A model generated the notes under the pieces. It searched no databases, was not told the origin of the DNA, and worked only from the letters and a program-made list of their open reading frames with translations. This document shows, piece by piece, positions 1 through 12,500 of a DNA stretch of 64,000 nt. The first letter of the stretch is position 1; every line of letters begins with the position of its first letter. Location of the stretch: positions 145,870,517-145,934,516 of the forward strand of contig NC_081555.1 in the NCBI RefSeq assembly GCF_963082655.1, given 5' to 3'. A program made the position numbers and the translations under genes. Origin of the DNA: Stomoxys calcitrans. Its lineage: Eukaryota > Arthropoda > Insecta > Diptera > Muscidae.

Positions 1-203
1 TCTAGGATGCCTAGTTTAGGAGATACAGCCATTTTAAGTTTTCCAAGTGAAATTTCGATTATTAATGGGTTTTCAATGAAATTTTTAATTTTTGAATGGG
101 GTCACGAATTAAGGTCCATTTCCCTCTTGGATGCATAGTTTAGGAAATACAGCCATTTTAAGTTTTCCAAGTAAAATTTCGATTACTAATGGGTGATCGA
201 AAG

Positions 204-1172
204 ATGGTGCTGCATGAAGCAAAACTGTAAAGTTTTCATTGAAAATATCGCTAAAGCCAATTTTTTTTGGGCGTAGAAATTCAAGGTCGTTTTCAAGGCC
301 AAAAACGCTGTAACTCTTTCATTTTTTTGAATTTCGAAAATTTTCCAGCATTTCGCAATTCGAAATTCGAAGAAGATTCGTACAATAAACAGAATTATTT
401 AAAATTTCACATTTTATTTTTTTGCATTTTTTTACCAAAGGCTAACAACCCCTTATGAAAATTTGCAATTTTTGATGCGAAAAAATTTTTTGAGTTGAGT
501 ATACAGTATTGAAGTTTATGGCAAAAAATTTGGATAAGGGCAACTCCTATGTTTTTTCTTCAAAAAACAAGCTCAAAATCGCATAACTAATATCCGAAAA
601 ATGCAAATAAAAATCAAAGTGAGTTTGAAATTACTGTAACATTGTTTTGCGAATTTCAAAATTCTGAGGACACCGTTGGATTCGTGAAGAAAATCTCTTT
701 CCTTAGAGGTGCAGGATGAAGCAATGCTGTAAATTTTTCTGTGAAAAATATCACTAAAACCAATTGTTTTTGGGTGTAAAAATTCAAGATCGTTTTCAAG
801 GCCAAAAACGCTGTAACTCTTTCATTTTTTTGAATTTCGAAAATTTTTCAGCATTCCGCAATTCGAAATTCGAAGAAGATTCGTACAATAAACAGAATTA
901 CTTAAAATTTCACATTTTAATTTTTTTGAATTTTTTTAGCAAAGGCTAACCCCTTATGAAATTTGCAATTTTTGATGCGAAATAATTTTTCGAGTTGAGT
1001 ATACAGTATTGAAGATTATGGGAAAAAATTCGGATTAGTGCAACTCCTATGCTTTTTCTTCAAAAAAACAAGCTCAAAATCGCATAGTTAATATCCGAAA
1101 ATTGCTAAAAAATCAAGGTGAATTTGAAATTGCTGTAACATCTTTTGTTTTGCGAATTTCAAAATTTTGAGG
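204..1172. repeat. Tandem pair of a ~503-bp unit (satellite-like)
   Basis: Bases from about 204 to 706 recur at about 707-1172 at a spacing of 503 bp; for example, the block GGCCAAAAACGCTGTAAC is at 298 and 801. A shorter pair, at about 1-70 and 100-195 (CAGCCATTTTAAGTTTTCC), precedes it. The two copies are highly similar and AT-rich, and both short ORFs in them (267, 764) are products of the repeat. The window starts inside this block, so more copies may lie to the left. Confidence 0.8.
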
Positions 1173-1189
1173 ACCATGAGGTCGTCTTT

Positions 1190-1898
1190 CGAATTCTATG
1201 AGGTCGTCACCAGTAATATTAGGAGTCAGAAGAAAATTCTTTCTGCCAAATTTCGAGAGAATCGGTTAACAAATGAGTACTTTATTGCAATATTTCTCAT
1301 TTCTACCGGACGAACATATACATGGGAGCTATATCGAAATCTAAACCGATTTCTAAGAAGTTCACCAGTAATGTCGAGAGTCATAAGAAAATCCTTTCTG
1401 CCAAATTTTGAGAGAATCGGTTAGCAAATTACTATTTTATTGCATTATTACTGCAAATCGGACGAACGTATATATGGGAGCTATATCCAAATCTGAACCG
1501 ATTTTCATGAAGTTCATCAACAATGTCGAGAGTTCAAAAAAAATCTTTCCTGGGAAATTTCGAGTGAAATGGTTAGCAAATGACCATTTTATTTCAATAT
1601 TACTGCAAATCGGATGAACATATATATGGGAACTAAATCCAAATCTGAACCGATTTTTTTCCAATTTCAATAGGCTTTGTCTCTAGGCCGATAAACATAC
1701 CCGTTTCAAATTTAAAGACGATCGGATGAAAATTGCGACCTGTAGTTTGTACACAAATTAACAATGACAGACAGACAGACATAGCTAAATCGAATCAGAA
1801 AGTGATCCTGAGTCGATCGGTATACTTGTCCTTTTGGGTGTTACAAACAAATGCACAAAGTTATAATACCCTGTACCAAGTAGTAGTGTAGGGCATAA
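1190..1898 (-). repeat. HINE-like family 3 fragment (5' end and part of array)
   Basis: Imperfect units with the core ATATGGGAGCTATATC occur at about 1320, 1475 and 1625. They are followed by the family 5' module: GACAGACAGACAGACATAGC, then AATCGAATCAG, and TAATACCCTGTACC near 1870. The order is reversed relative to the complete copy at 42266-44118, so this is a minus-oriented fragment without its 3' hairpin. Confidence 0.65.
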
Positions 1899-2051
1899 AA
1901 ACCTCAGGCGGTTAAACGCTACGAAAAAGAAACGCAGAAAGACGGACATGTCTAAATCGTGTCACGAAGAATTTCTGAATCGGTTCGCACATTTTATCGC
2001 AGCCGCAGTAATGGCACAGGTTAACGTTAAACGATCACCAAAACATTTCAT

Positions 2052-2365
2052 GGAGGCTACCGTAGCGCAGAGGTTAGCATGTCCGTTTTTGACGTTGAAC
2101 GCCTGGGTTCGAATCCTGGCGAGACCATCGGAAAAAATTTTCTGCGGTGGTTTTCCCCTCCCAATGCTGCCAACATTTGTGAGGTCCTATGCCATGTAAA
2201 ACTTCTCTCCAAAGAGATGTCGCACTGCGGCACTCCGTTCGGACTCGGCTATAAAAAGGAGGCCCCTTATCATTGAGCTTAAACTTGAATGGGACTGCAC
2301 TCATTGATGTGTGAGAAGTTTGCCCCTGTTCCTTAGTGGAATGTTCATGGGCAAAATTTGCAAAA
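2052..2365 (+). mobile_element. tRNA-derived SINE, near full length
   Basis: The head has a pol III A-box-like TAGCGCAGAGGTTAGCATG (2062-2080) and a perfect B-box GGTTCGAATCC (about 2106-2116). A shared ~230-bp body follows, including GACTCGGCTATAAAAAGGAG and CCTTAGTGGAATGTTCATGG. The same body recurs elsewhere in this window in both orientations, which marks it as a SINE and not a tRNA gene. Confidence 0.88.
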
Positions 2366-2448
2366 TATTTCATCATAGCTTACTGTCATCTAAGGGAAGA
2401 AAATGGAAGGTATGCGTTTCCTTATGCGTGAAAAAAAAAATTCTTTAT

Positions 2449-2526
2449 AGCATGGGACAGTCTAATGTCCATAGTGGCATGGGGCGGATTGATACCCGCT
2501 TCCTCCGCGTCAAGCTAACCTAACCT
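2449..2526 (+). repeat. LINE 3' UTR tail ending in (AACCT)n
   Basis: GTCCATAGTGGCATGGGGCG, followed by CTAACCTAACCTA, matches the minus-strand 3' end of the LINE at 13134-14500 (TGTCCATAGTGGCATGGAGC then AACCTAACCTAACC). It is a short 3' fragment of the same or a sister non-LTR element. Confidence 0.6.
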
Positions 2527-3691
2527 AGACCAAGAAACTTAGAACTACTTTCAGCTAAAACCAGTAAGGAAAGGCAAAAGTCGGGCGGGGCCGTCTATAT
2601 TATACCCTACACCACAGAGAAAGTAGAAGATAACTTTCAATGCACGGAACCTATGTTGAAATCTTGTCTGATACCTATTGAATAGAATATTCCTTTAAGA
2701 TTTTCTTACAATAAGACCCAAATTGTGGCTACTACAGCCTTAAAGGGGCATATCGGATGAAAGATATATGTCAGAGCTATATCTAAATCTGGACCGACTT
2801 TGATGGAATTTTGCACTCGTATTAGGACATCAAAAAAAAAAACACCTCGTGCTAAATTTTGTGAAGATCGGACCAAAATTGTGGCAACTACAGCCTTAAA
2901 AAGCCATATCGGATGAAAGATATATATGGGAGCTATATCTAAATCTGGACCGATTTTTATGAAATTTTGCACACCTATTGGGACGTTAAATAAAACGTAT
3001 CGTGCGACATTTTTTAAAGATCGGACCAAAAGTGTGGCTTCTACAGCCTTAAAAAGCCATATCGGATGAAAGATATATATGGGAGCTACATCTAAATCTG
3101 GACCGATTTTTATGAAATTTTGCACACATATGAGGACGTCAAATAAAACATTTCATGCTAAATTTTGCAAAGATCGGACCAAAAATTTTGCCTTCTACAG
3201 CCTTAAAGGGTCATATTGGATGAAATATATATGTCGGAGCTATATCTAAATCTGGAACGACTTTAATGAAATTTTGCACACGTATTGGTACGTCAAATAA
3301 AACATCTCGTGCTAAATTTTGTAAAGGTCAGACCAAAATTGTGGCTTCTACAGCCTAAAAAGACCATATCGGATAAAATATATATATGGGAGCTTAATCA
3401 GCTAAATCAGGCCCTATTTTGACGAAATTTTGCACAAATATGAGGACATCAAATAAAAGATCTCATGCTAAATTTTGCAAAGATCAGACCAAAATTGTGG
3501 CTTCTACAGCTTTAAAAGTCCATATCGAATGAAAGATATATATGGAAGCTATATCTAAATCTGAACCGATTTTGTTCAAAATCAATAGCGGTCGTTCTTG
3601 GGCCAAAGAAATGGCATGTGAAAAATTTTGTGACAGTCGGGGAAAAAATGCTATCTGTACCTTGACCAGCCGACACGGGATAGCTGTGAGC

Positions 3692-4312
3692 TAGAGCTGG
3701 CAAAATATCGATAGCACTATCGATATTTAATTTTTCGACTGAATATCGAATGATATTTTTCCGATGGATACTATCGCAAAAGTTCAATTTTTTGCAAAAT
3801 TAAACAAAAAAAAGCAATCCGACACTGAATGCATCCTTAAAAAAAAACACTGAATGCATCCTTTAACACATTGTGCCTATAGAGTGCGCAATTTTCATCC
3901 GATTAGGCTAACATTTTATACAATGATCTGGGTTTTATTTGGTCTGTACATTGATATTGCCTCTATATAAATCGATCTCCTGATTTTTATTTTCCATTTT
4001 CGTTTGAAATATAGGTGATGGGAAATGAACGATAGAATCGTTACTATCGATATTTATTGGGTTGCCCAAAAAGTAATTGCGGATTTTTTAAAAGAAAGTA
4101 AATGCTTTTTCAATAAAACTTAGAATGAACTTTAATCAAATATACTTTTTTTACACTTTTTTTCTAAAGCAAGCTAAAATTAACAACTGATAACTGACAG
4201 AAGAAAGAATGCAATTACAGAGTCACAAGCTGTGAAAAAATTTGTCAACGCCGACTATATGAAAAATCCGCAATTACTTTTTGGGCAACCCATCGATAGT
4301 TTGCAAGCTTTA
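3692..4312. mobile_element. hAT-like MITE with 8-bp target duplication
   Basis: The element starts TAGAGCTGGCAAAATATCGA and ends in the imperfect inverse of it; the right end, read from outside in, is TAAAGCTTGCAAACTATCGA. It is flanked by an identical 8-bp direct repeat CTGTGAGC (3684-3691 and 4313-4320). The uninterrupted site is present in copy B at 4772, so the insertion is polarised. hAT elements make 8-bp duplications and have YARNG-type ends, which fits. It encodes nothing and contains a mariner MITE. Confidence 0.8.
4057..4292. mobile_element. Mariner-derived MITE, copy 1
   Basis: This ~236-bp element has terminal inverted repeats TTGGGTTGCCCAAAAAGTAA... and ...TTACTTTTTGGGCAACCCA and sits next to TA on the left. 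It is nearly identical to the copy at 49711-49948. Its left ~90 bp matches the 3' end of the mariner at 28621, so it is an internal-deletion product of that lineage. It is nested in the hAT-like MITE; the right TA is lost. Confidence 0.9.
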
Positions 4313-4756
4313 CTGTGAGCACTACACAGGCTGGAACAATGGGGTCCGATCTGTGTGATGTTCATTGCTGTCAGGAGAAGATTAGCTGAGTGCTACCGGG
4401 CGCGTCCACAGGTTGTGGATAGTGGAATGCTCCATACAGAGTAACTGCAACGGCGGTCGGTCACAATCAGCGGTATCGAGCGGAGAGTCTCAGTGAGAGG
4501 CCGGGCGGCACCGGCTCTTGCACAAATTCTGAGTGCCTATGATGCTCGATATGACAAGGCGAGTTATTGGCGACTTTAAATAACCAATGGCCACTCTGTT
4601 CCCGCGGCGATCGGTCATATAGACCGGGACGAGCTTGACGAGGATCGCCACCTCCACATAAAAATGTGGCTACAACAACATGTACCTTAATTACAAGAAT
4701 ACGTGGACCGACAGACAAACAGACGGACATAGCTTAATCGAATCAAGTATACTTAT

Positions 4757-5113
4757 CCCGGCATGGGATAGCTGTGAGCACCCCACAGGCTGGAACATTG
4801 AGGTCCGGTCTGAGTGCTGTTCATTGCTGTCGCGAGAAGCTTAGCTGCGAGCTACCGGGCGCGTCCACAGGTTACGGATAGTGGAATGCTCCATACGGAG
4901 TAGCTGCAATGGTAGTCGCGGACAATCAGCGGTATCGAGCGGAGAGTCTCGGTGAGAGGCCGGGCGGCACCGGCTCTTGCACAAATACTGAGTGCCTATG
5001 ATGCTCGATATGACAAGGCGAGTTATTGGCGACTTTAAAAAACCAATGGCCATCATGTTCCCGCGGCGATCGGGACGAGCTCGCCACCACCACATGAAAA
5101 TATGGCTACAACA
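4757..5113 (+). mobile_element. LINE 3' end copy B
   Basis: This is a second copy of the 3' end at 4313-4683, offset by 459 bp and followed by the same stretch of family 3 sequence. The pair therefore arose by tandem duplication of LINE plus flank, not by two insertions. It lacks the hAT-like MITE. Confidence 0.72.
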
Positions 5114-5277
5114 ACATGTACCTTAATCACAAGAATACGTGGACAGACAGACGGACATAGTCCAATCGAATCAGGTGTACTTATCGATGGGTCTAGTTCT
5201 TCTCCTTCTTAGCATTGCCAACAAATGCACAAATTTATAATACCCTGTGGTGGTGTAGGGTATAAAAACAACAGTTT

Positions 5278-5557
5278 TGCAATGACAAGTTGTTAAGCTA
5301 ACTCATCAATATGAAGTACTCTGTAATCTATGTTGGCCAAGTAAGAGTAGCAGATTTTAATTTATACGAAATACTCCTTTCGTCTAAACATTGCAATGGA
5401 ATATTTGAAAAAAATAGCTAAGAAAATCAAAGAAATTCTAAAATATAAGGAAATTTATTTTCACATAAGAATTCTTAAGGATAATCTAAGCGAAATTAAA
5501 AAAAAATTAAAATAAAAGCCAAACAACAATAAACTGAAATTAAGTGCTAAAAAGAAG
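5278..5557. other. AT-rich spacer downstream of NADSYN
   Basis: I see no ORF, repeat terminus or RNA gene here. The region is AT-rich and lies between the family 3 repeat and the likely NADSYN 3' end. Confidence 0.5.
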
Positions 5558-5563
5558 TTTATT
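5558..5563 (-). promoter_or_regulatory. Candidate polyadenylation signal for NADSYN
   Basis: An AATAAA hexamer on the minus strand lies 248 bp past the stop codon in AT-rich sequence, a plausible 3' UTR length. Another AATAAA overlaps the tandem stop codons (5807-5812) and would give almost no 3' UTR. Neither is proven. Confidence 0.4.
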
Positions 5564-5810
5564 TCCCATATGTATCAGCTAAATTAGGATCTTTTACTTT
5601 TGTTAAAGCGAGTTTTCAATTTCCTTTTTCTTTGTTTTTAGGTTTTTTGTTTTTTCCTTTAAGTTTTTTTTGTTCTTAATTCCTTTTTTGTTTGTTCTAT
5701 AATTGGTCAAATTGTTCTTTAAATAAAATGTTAACAAAGCACTGGGACTTCTCTGAGTTTTCCATTTGTCTTCGTAGTCTTCGCAATACCGTAGCGCAAA
5801 AAACCTTTTA

Positions 5811-6543
5811 TTAGACCGGTATGCCGGTACGATCTTTGATTTTTCCCAAAACATTGACATGCACCTTGGCATAGCCACTGGATTTTTTACCCAAAGCACC
5901 AAGGCTGCCGCTGGGTGCGGTACCCAGCGGTGTGGCTGTGGAGGCAGCGGCCACATCTACCGAAGATGTGGACAACGGTGATGAGTGTTTCGAATCACTC
6001 TGTTGGTGTTGGTGATGGTGGTGGTGGTGATGATGGTGCGACGATGATCTATGTGTCGACTCTTGTGATGACAGCAGATCATCGGTACTGGGCCGTGCAT
6101 GCGCTGAAGTCGATGGCGTATAAATCGGTTGCAGTTTATCGACTTCATCATCAATGGCCTTAAATTGCCAACTCCAATTGGCTCGATATAAGAAGGGACG
6201 ATGATCGAAACGATTATCATCGGGACTATAGCTTTCGGCATGCACCGAGGGTGTTAGAACAGTCATCTTATGACGATTGATGGCATAGCATCTAAAGAAG
6301 TGTTTGACTTTATCTGCAACTTCCTTGGGACTAAGATCACCTTTCCAGGTGGCCACTAGACGACAAAACATACTATATGGTCCACAGCATGATTGTTTGC
6401 GTAGGCGGCCATATTCACTGAGTTCAGCATAGGTCATTCCCATGTCTTGCTCATCGGTTTGCATTAACTGGCCATCTTGTAATGGTTCCAGTTCGGCAGT
6501 GGGTGGAGCTTCAATAATTGACTCGAGTATAGGTAGATTGTAT
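5811..6543 (-). CDS. NADSYN: NADSYN exon 6 (terminal)
   Basis: The last exon codes residues 557-800 and starts after TTTCAG with [20 protein letters not shown]. It includes the conserved synthetase C-terminus ([40 protein letters not shown]). A Ser/Thr/His-rich tail follows, with nine consecutive His, ending [11 protein letters not shown] and two tandem stop codons TAA TAA. Confidence 0.96.
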
Positions 6544-9500
6544 CTGAAAGAAACAAAAACAACAATAACAACAAAATTCAATGTTTTGTAAATATAATAT
6601 ACAAATAATTTGTATACCCTCCACCATAGGATGGGGGTATACTAATATCGTCCTTCCGTTTGTAACACATCGAAATATTGATCTGAGATCCAGCAAATGC
6701 AAATTTGCCCATGAACATTCCATTAAGGAATTGGGGCTGACTTCTCACAAATCAATGAGTGCTGTACGATTCAGTTTTAAGCTCAATGATAAGGGACCTC
6801 CTTTTTGTAGCCGAGTCCAAACGGCGTGCCGCAGAGCGACACCTCTTTGGGGTGAAGCTTTTATGTGGCAAAGTACCTCAGAAATGTCGCCAGCATAAGG
6901 AGGGGATTACCACCGCTGAAAAATTTTCGGATGTTCTTGCCAGGATTCGAACCCAAGGGTTCAGCGTCATAGGCGGACATGCTAACTTCTGCGCTACGAT
7001 AGCCTTCATCTGAGACCCTACAAATATATATATATTCTTGATCGTCATGACATTCTTAGTCGATTTAGCCATGTCCGTACGTCCGTCTGTCTATACTGCA
7101 GTTGTCAGACCTATAATGTTATATGGTGTTGTGGTCTGGTGGACGGCGCTTCAAAAGTCCACCTACTGTTCAACAGTAAGCCGGATCCAAAGGATGGCTT
7201 GTTTTCGCATCACAGCCGCACTGAGGACGACACCATCTCCCGCACGGGATAACTGTGAGCACCACACAGGCTGGAACTTTGAGCTTCGATTTGTGTGGTG
7301 TTCAGTGTTATCAGGAGAAGCTTAGCTGCGAGTTACCGGGCGCTACCACAGGTTGCGGATAGTGGAATGCTCCTGGAATACGGAGTAGCTGCAATGGCAG
7401 TCACGGACCATCAGCGGTATCGGGCAGAGAGTCTCAGTGACAGACCGGGTGCCTATGATTCTCGATATGATAAGGCGAGTTATTGGCGCCTTTAAATAAC
7501 CAATGGCCACCCAGATCCCGCGACGATCGGTCCTTAGGACCGGAACAAGCTTGCTCACCTTCAGGAACTTGACGAAGATCGACACCTCCATATGAAAATG
7601 TGGCTACAACAACAACATCATCCTCTTCCCCGCATTCCCTACACAAGATAACACTTGCCACAGCGATTTTGCGTAATTGAGCTCGTCAGCCTGATGTAAC
7701 TCCCATATAAATCGACCTCCGAGAGCACCAGTTCTTGTCTGATTTGGTAACGATTTCTCCCATGACCTTCAACATACATACTAAATATGGTCTGAATCCG
7801 TCCTTAACCTATTATAGCATCCACATTAACCGATGTCCCGATTTTATTTCTTGAACCCTTATCGGGGGCAAGTTTTCTACTATGGTCTCTAACATCCAAA
7901 CCAAGTATTGCAGGAATCGGTTCATAACCTGATATAGCTCTAATAACAAAGCAATTTCTATCGATTATCCCATTTGTTTGCAATCCTTGGTGGAGGGTAT
8001 ATAAAATTCGGTCCGGTCGAACTTAGCACTTCTTTTCTTGTTTCTTATCAGCACAAATTATTAATGATATCAATGATGCGGAATCTAGCACTGTTTCAAC
8101 CCATAATATAAATTTTCCACTTACTTGTCTTTGGCATAGCATAAAAATCTTCTCAGATCCGTTTTCGATATACCACCTATGGGATTCACATCAGCCGATG
8201 AGCAATCGTATTTTGTCAAATAGCCCCTCAACGATTCGTCGACATTGGCGGAGCCCAGGACCAACAAACCGCCAGGACGATTGCGTACCCACAGCATGAG
8301 TTGAGCAAAAATATAGGCCAATACCATGCGTATGCGAGATTGTATATTCTGCAAGGCTAGATTTTGACGTGCACATCCTCCCTGAGTACGAAAACGTGGC
8401 GTCAAACCAGTGACGGCATTGAATATGCCCAACAGAGCATTGACAGCGGTATCAATGCTTATCTCAATGTGATAACTACCCAATTGGCTGGCCAATTGTG
8501 AGGCACGACGACGAGTCTCTTTACTCGAATTGACACTTCCCATGAAGCAGGTGACCAAGAGACGATTACACAAGGCAGCTGGATTATCGGGTGTGTACTC
8601 ATGATCGGCCAAAATTTTGCGTATATCATGCAGAACTTGAGGATCTCCAGATTGAACGGCGCTCACAATCATGCGACACATGGAATGTACTATTGTGGCG
8701 GAACTGCTTGAATCCACACCGCCAGACAGGGGTAAAAAGAAACCGCCTTGTCCAGAACGTCTCAAGTAATCCCATAACCAACAGGCCGGACCCATGGCTA
8801 TCTCCTCTTCGGGCGTATGATAGATCCACTGCATGGGAGTACTGGCAGTTTTAAATATATCACAATGGGTAGACATTTCAAAATCACAGTTGATGCGTGG
8901 ATATGTGGGAGCTGAGGCAGCCATTGAACAGCGGGAACGTTGGGCCACACGATATGCACGTATTTCCTCCAAATCGATGGTGGCTAAAGTAACTTCCACA
9001 TCTTGCAGGGAGAATTGTTTGCCGCGACCAATAATCTCCCCATTTAAAGCTATGGCCGAGCAGCCATTGAAGAACACCCTTTGACCATCACAGCCGCGCA
9101 GATTGCTAAAGAGATAGGCACCGCCAGCCTTAAAACTGGCATTGCGTATCAAATCGGTGGTAATGTGGGCTTTACGCAATTCCATATAGCTGCCGGAACT
9201 ATTGACAATGATCTCCACTCCGGAAAGGGACATGTCAATGTGTTTGCTGAAATAATTAAAATGAGGGAGCAGATGAATTTGATGCATTGGAGATTATAAT
9301 TTGTTCTCTTTCCTACCTTTTGACATTCCACAGCTCTTCGCAGATTTCATAGCCAATGCAAGTATCTCTGGTGGCTATAACAGCATCACCAAAGGGCACA
9401 GTATCCTGGCCTGTATGTTGTGATATCATTCGAGGTAAATAGAAATCCTCCGTCTGTAAAGCCTGCAAGGGGAGGGAAGAGATTTTGAATAATTTTTTTT

Positions 9501-12500
9501 TTTGGTTAAGTGATAACGCCGTTCTGTTGTATAGATTGTGACAATTCAATATTTAAAAAATAAATTTTGATCTACCTTTAGATACATGGACCCATTTTCG
9601 AACTAAACCCCCTGCGAGGGACCATATGGTAGGTTATGTTAAGTGGCAGTTACTTTGAGAGTATTTAGTCTATTTTACTACACAGTTTGAGCACCAGGGT
9701 AGTTGAGTTTGTGGGAGCTCTGTTTACCAGTGCGGTGCGTTCGATTTCCACGGAGGTTTTGGTCTTTCGCTACCATGGTATTACAATGGACAGAAATTGT
9801 CTAAGTGACTTGATTTTAGACTGCCACTGCAACCTTACAGCAATCCCATGGCAGCCGGTTGTATGCACCGGATTGACCCGATGGAATCCTCTTCGGCAAG
9901 GGCTGCCGCCTCAGTGTTCGTGTTCGTCTTGTTTCGTCGTGGGAGAGGTGCATCCTGATCCTTCTGGTCCGTGCCGTGATTGAAAAGAACCCCGGACCCT
10001 GGTTCTGTTTGATTTGCCAGAACCGCCTCCATCATCGGTCGGTATAGGTGAGGTGTAACTGGTGCAGGAGTGGGTAAATTGCCGATCTTGCTCTGACCTC
10101 ACTACGGGAGTATGGTCATACTGGATATGTTGCAAGGTGCTGTGCGAACATAGCCAGCAGTGGGTCACAAGCGTCGTCGTCGTCGGACTATGTGACCCCC
10201 CCGACCTCTCCCGTGCGGCAATTTACGCAACGTCAACATCCCAGAACCAATATTGTTAGGCAAGTACCGGGCAATGTATCATTCTTACAACTAAACTGTC
10301 AACGGTCTCCGTGGCAAGATCGATGAGATTTTGGATTTTATGAGTCGGAAGTATATATTGTTCGCAGCGATCCAGGAGACCAACACCTGCAGCTTGCACA
10401 GTTGTCATGGATACAATATGCTTCGTAAGGATCGCTTAAGGAATGGAGGTGGGGGATTGGCCTTCGTGATACACCATTCCGTGCAATATAGACCCATCTC
10501 GCCTGCGTCTGGCGCTAGTGACCCCTACATCGAGTGCATGGGGATAGCAGTCAGATCCGGTGCTGCCGCGATAGAACTATACAACGTGTACATACCGCCG
10601 ATTGGTAGCTGTGTCCCGATTAATGGCCAGGCTTACAACCCCGACATAAGTGGGTTGCTATCTGGCCATAATCGTCTGGTTCTAAGGGATTTTAATGCGC
10701 ATCACACTTCATGGCATTCTCCCCTTGGTAACGACCAGAGTGGCATAGCTTTGCCAGGCTCCACGTTTTGCACGGTGAATGAGGATGCCCTCGCTAGGAT
10801 TACGAGGAGGTGCAACAGCTCTCCAGACATTTTCATTGCATCTCATGATCTTTTGAGTGACGTATCCTGGCAAGCCGTTATCTCTTTGGGGTCAGACCAC
10901 CTATTCTTTATTCTCACCATCGACCGACTTCATAACCTCTGAACGCCGGACGTTTATCAATCAGAAGAAGGCCGATTGGGCTGGCTTCAGAGGGCATAAC
11001 AATCGCCGCTTCAGTGAACTGCCACCCCCCTCGGATGTGCTAGTTGCCGAGAGGAAATTCCGAGACATCATTAACGCAACAGCCGCTCGCTTTATACCAG
11101 ATCATTGAATACCCCAAATGCGGCCCAATTTCGCGGCGCAGGCAGTGGTACTCGTGATGGGAGCGAGCGTGATGGGATTCGTTGTATGGACTCCACTAAC
11201 CCCAGCATCAGCGAGCTGAATTTGGAAATAAACAGGGTAGTCAACGAACATAGCGTAATTTGTAGCTGGAACCTAGGCACCGATTTAGGCAAGTTGTGGT
11301 CTACTGTTAAGTCACTCTCGAACCCCGGTAGACGGGATGACAGGAGCTCTGTCACTTTTGGTGATGTAACCGTGACTGATCCGAAGAGATGCGCCAGGTT
11401 GTTCAACCTTCAATTTATTGGCCATCCCGAGAGTGACAGGGCAAGGAGGAGCCTTTTGCTGTATCCTTGGTCTCCGATGGACAGCCACAATTTACCGTGG
11501 GTGAAGTAACGAATATCATCTATGGCGGCAAGGCGTTGGGTTCCGACGGAATCTCTACATTGATGTTGAAGAATCTCGATTTACCTGGAGTTGAGTACCT
11601 TCCTACTGTCTTCAACCAGTTTTTGAACACTCTTATAGTTCCCGATGTCTGAAAAATGGGCAGAGTGATCCCGCTACTGAAGCCTGGTAAGGACCCGAGT
11701 TTAAGGGAGTCGTACAGACTGATCTTTCTTCTCTCACGAGTAGCAAAGACGCTTGAGGCATTACTCCTCCCGAGCCTCGTAGGAGAATTTCCATTCGCCG
11801 AGCATCGACATGGAATTCGAAGACTGCATAGCACAACAACTGCTTTGCATGCCATCACAGCACACATTTGCCATGGCTTCAATCAGCACACGCCATGTAA
11901 TAGGACAGTCCTCGCGGCACTGGACCTATCGAAGGGATTCGACAGGTCCAGTGCCAGCCATGCCAAATTTTTTGAGGACATCGTCAACACGTCCTTCCAG
12001 CCAGGCCTGAAACGCTGGGTCGCAAATTATCTGTGTGGTCGCCAGTCATTTGTGGAATTTAGGGATAGGAAGCCGAAGCACCGTAGAGCGAAACAGGGAG
12101 TTCCCCAAGTGGGGTGATATTCCGGCACTGTTTAACCTCTCCTATCCTCCATTCCACCCCCTCCAGACGGCATAGAGGTCGTATCATATAAATTTACAAA
12201 AAATGCCTATTTTGAACTACCTTTGCCCAAAGAGGGTATTTTTGGGAATTTTGTAAAAAATATCGGTCAGCATTTATTTTTAGTTGTTTAAGGACACTTT
12301 TATCTGCAAAACTCGTTTTTTTTTTAATTTTTTTCAATTTGAATTTGTTTTAAATATTTACCTTGGTCCATGGTGTAAACCATCTTGTCTCACGATAATT
12401 TCCATCATCACAGTTGGACATTTTTGGTCGTATTAATAAAATTTTGCGATTGAAGAAGGCCACACGGCAATTATAGGCCACATTGCGATGCATTACCGGC

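Larger units (their letters stand above)
3663..4683 (+). mobile_element. LINE 3' end copy A, split by a hAT-like MITE
   Basis: About 400 bp of a non-LTR 3' end runs from GCCGACACGGGATAGCTGTG to TGTGGCTACAACAACATG. The same sequence lies at 4757-5113 and 7236-7616. The MITE at 3692-4312 divides it. The tail has CAA repeats rather than poly(A). I see no intact coding sequence in it. Confidence 0.7.
2557..5277 (-). mobile_element. HINE-like family 3 element, interrupted
   Basis: The left end carries the family 3 terminal palindrome AAAGTCGGGCGGGGCCGTC and TATACCCTACACCAC (2577-2614). The array follows, with units of about 150 bp and the core ATATGGGAGCTATATCTAAA near 2925, 3080 and 3540. The right end has the 5' module (GACAGACGGACATAG, AATCGAATCAG, GGTGGTGTAGGGTATAAAA). 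LINE 3' ends and a hAT-like MITE sit between 3663 and 5113. The conserved sequence reads TGTACCTT on both sides of the LINE insertion (about 3655 and 4681), consistent with a target duplication. Confidence 0.65.
6613..8043 (+). mobile_element. HINE-like family 1 element in NADSYN intron 5
   Basis: The 5' end is TATACCCTCCACCATAGGAT (6616) and the 3' end is TGGTGGAGGGTATATAAAAT followed by TTCGGTCCGGTCGAACTTAG, ending CTTTTCTTGTT (about 7970-8043). These are inverted versions of the family 1 copy at 16381-17507. A SINE (6692-7007) and a LINE 3' end (7086-7616) interrupt it. Together these insertions account for nearly all of the 1581-bp intron. Confidence 0.7.
9690..12187 (+). mobile_element. 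Non-LTR retrotransposon (jockey-like layout), antisense in NADSYN intron 3
   Basis: The order is a Cys-rich ORF1 remnant (about 9690-10260), an APE-type endonuclease (10275-10940) and a reverse transcriptase (11467-12117). The RT stops being recognisable after about 12187, before the YADD motif, so the 3' part is missing. Frameshifts and stops separate the blocks and the copy is dead. It runs opposite to NADSYN and supplies most of the 2899-bp intron. Confidence 0.88.

Noticed and set aside
2055..2125. tRNA gene with A and B boxes
   Set aside because: The same head plus a ~230-bp body recurs many times in both orientations with target duplications, and the T-stem has a mismatch; this is a tRNA-derived SINE.
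5603..5956. 117-codon minus ORF next to NADSYN
   Set aside because: It overlaps exon 6 in another frame and then runs into the low-complexity 3' flank; a shadow ORF.
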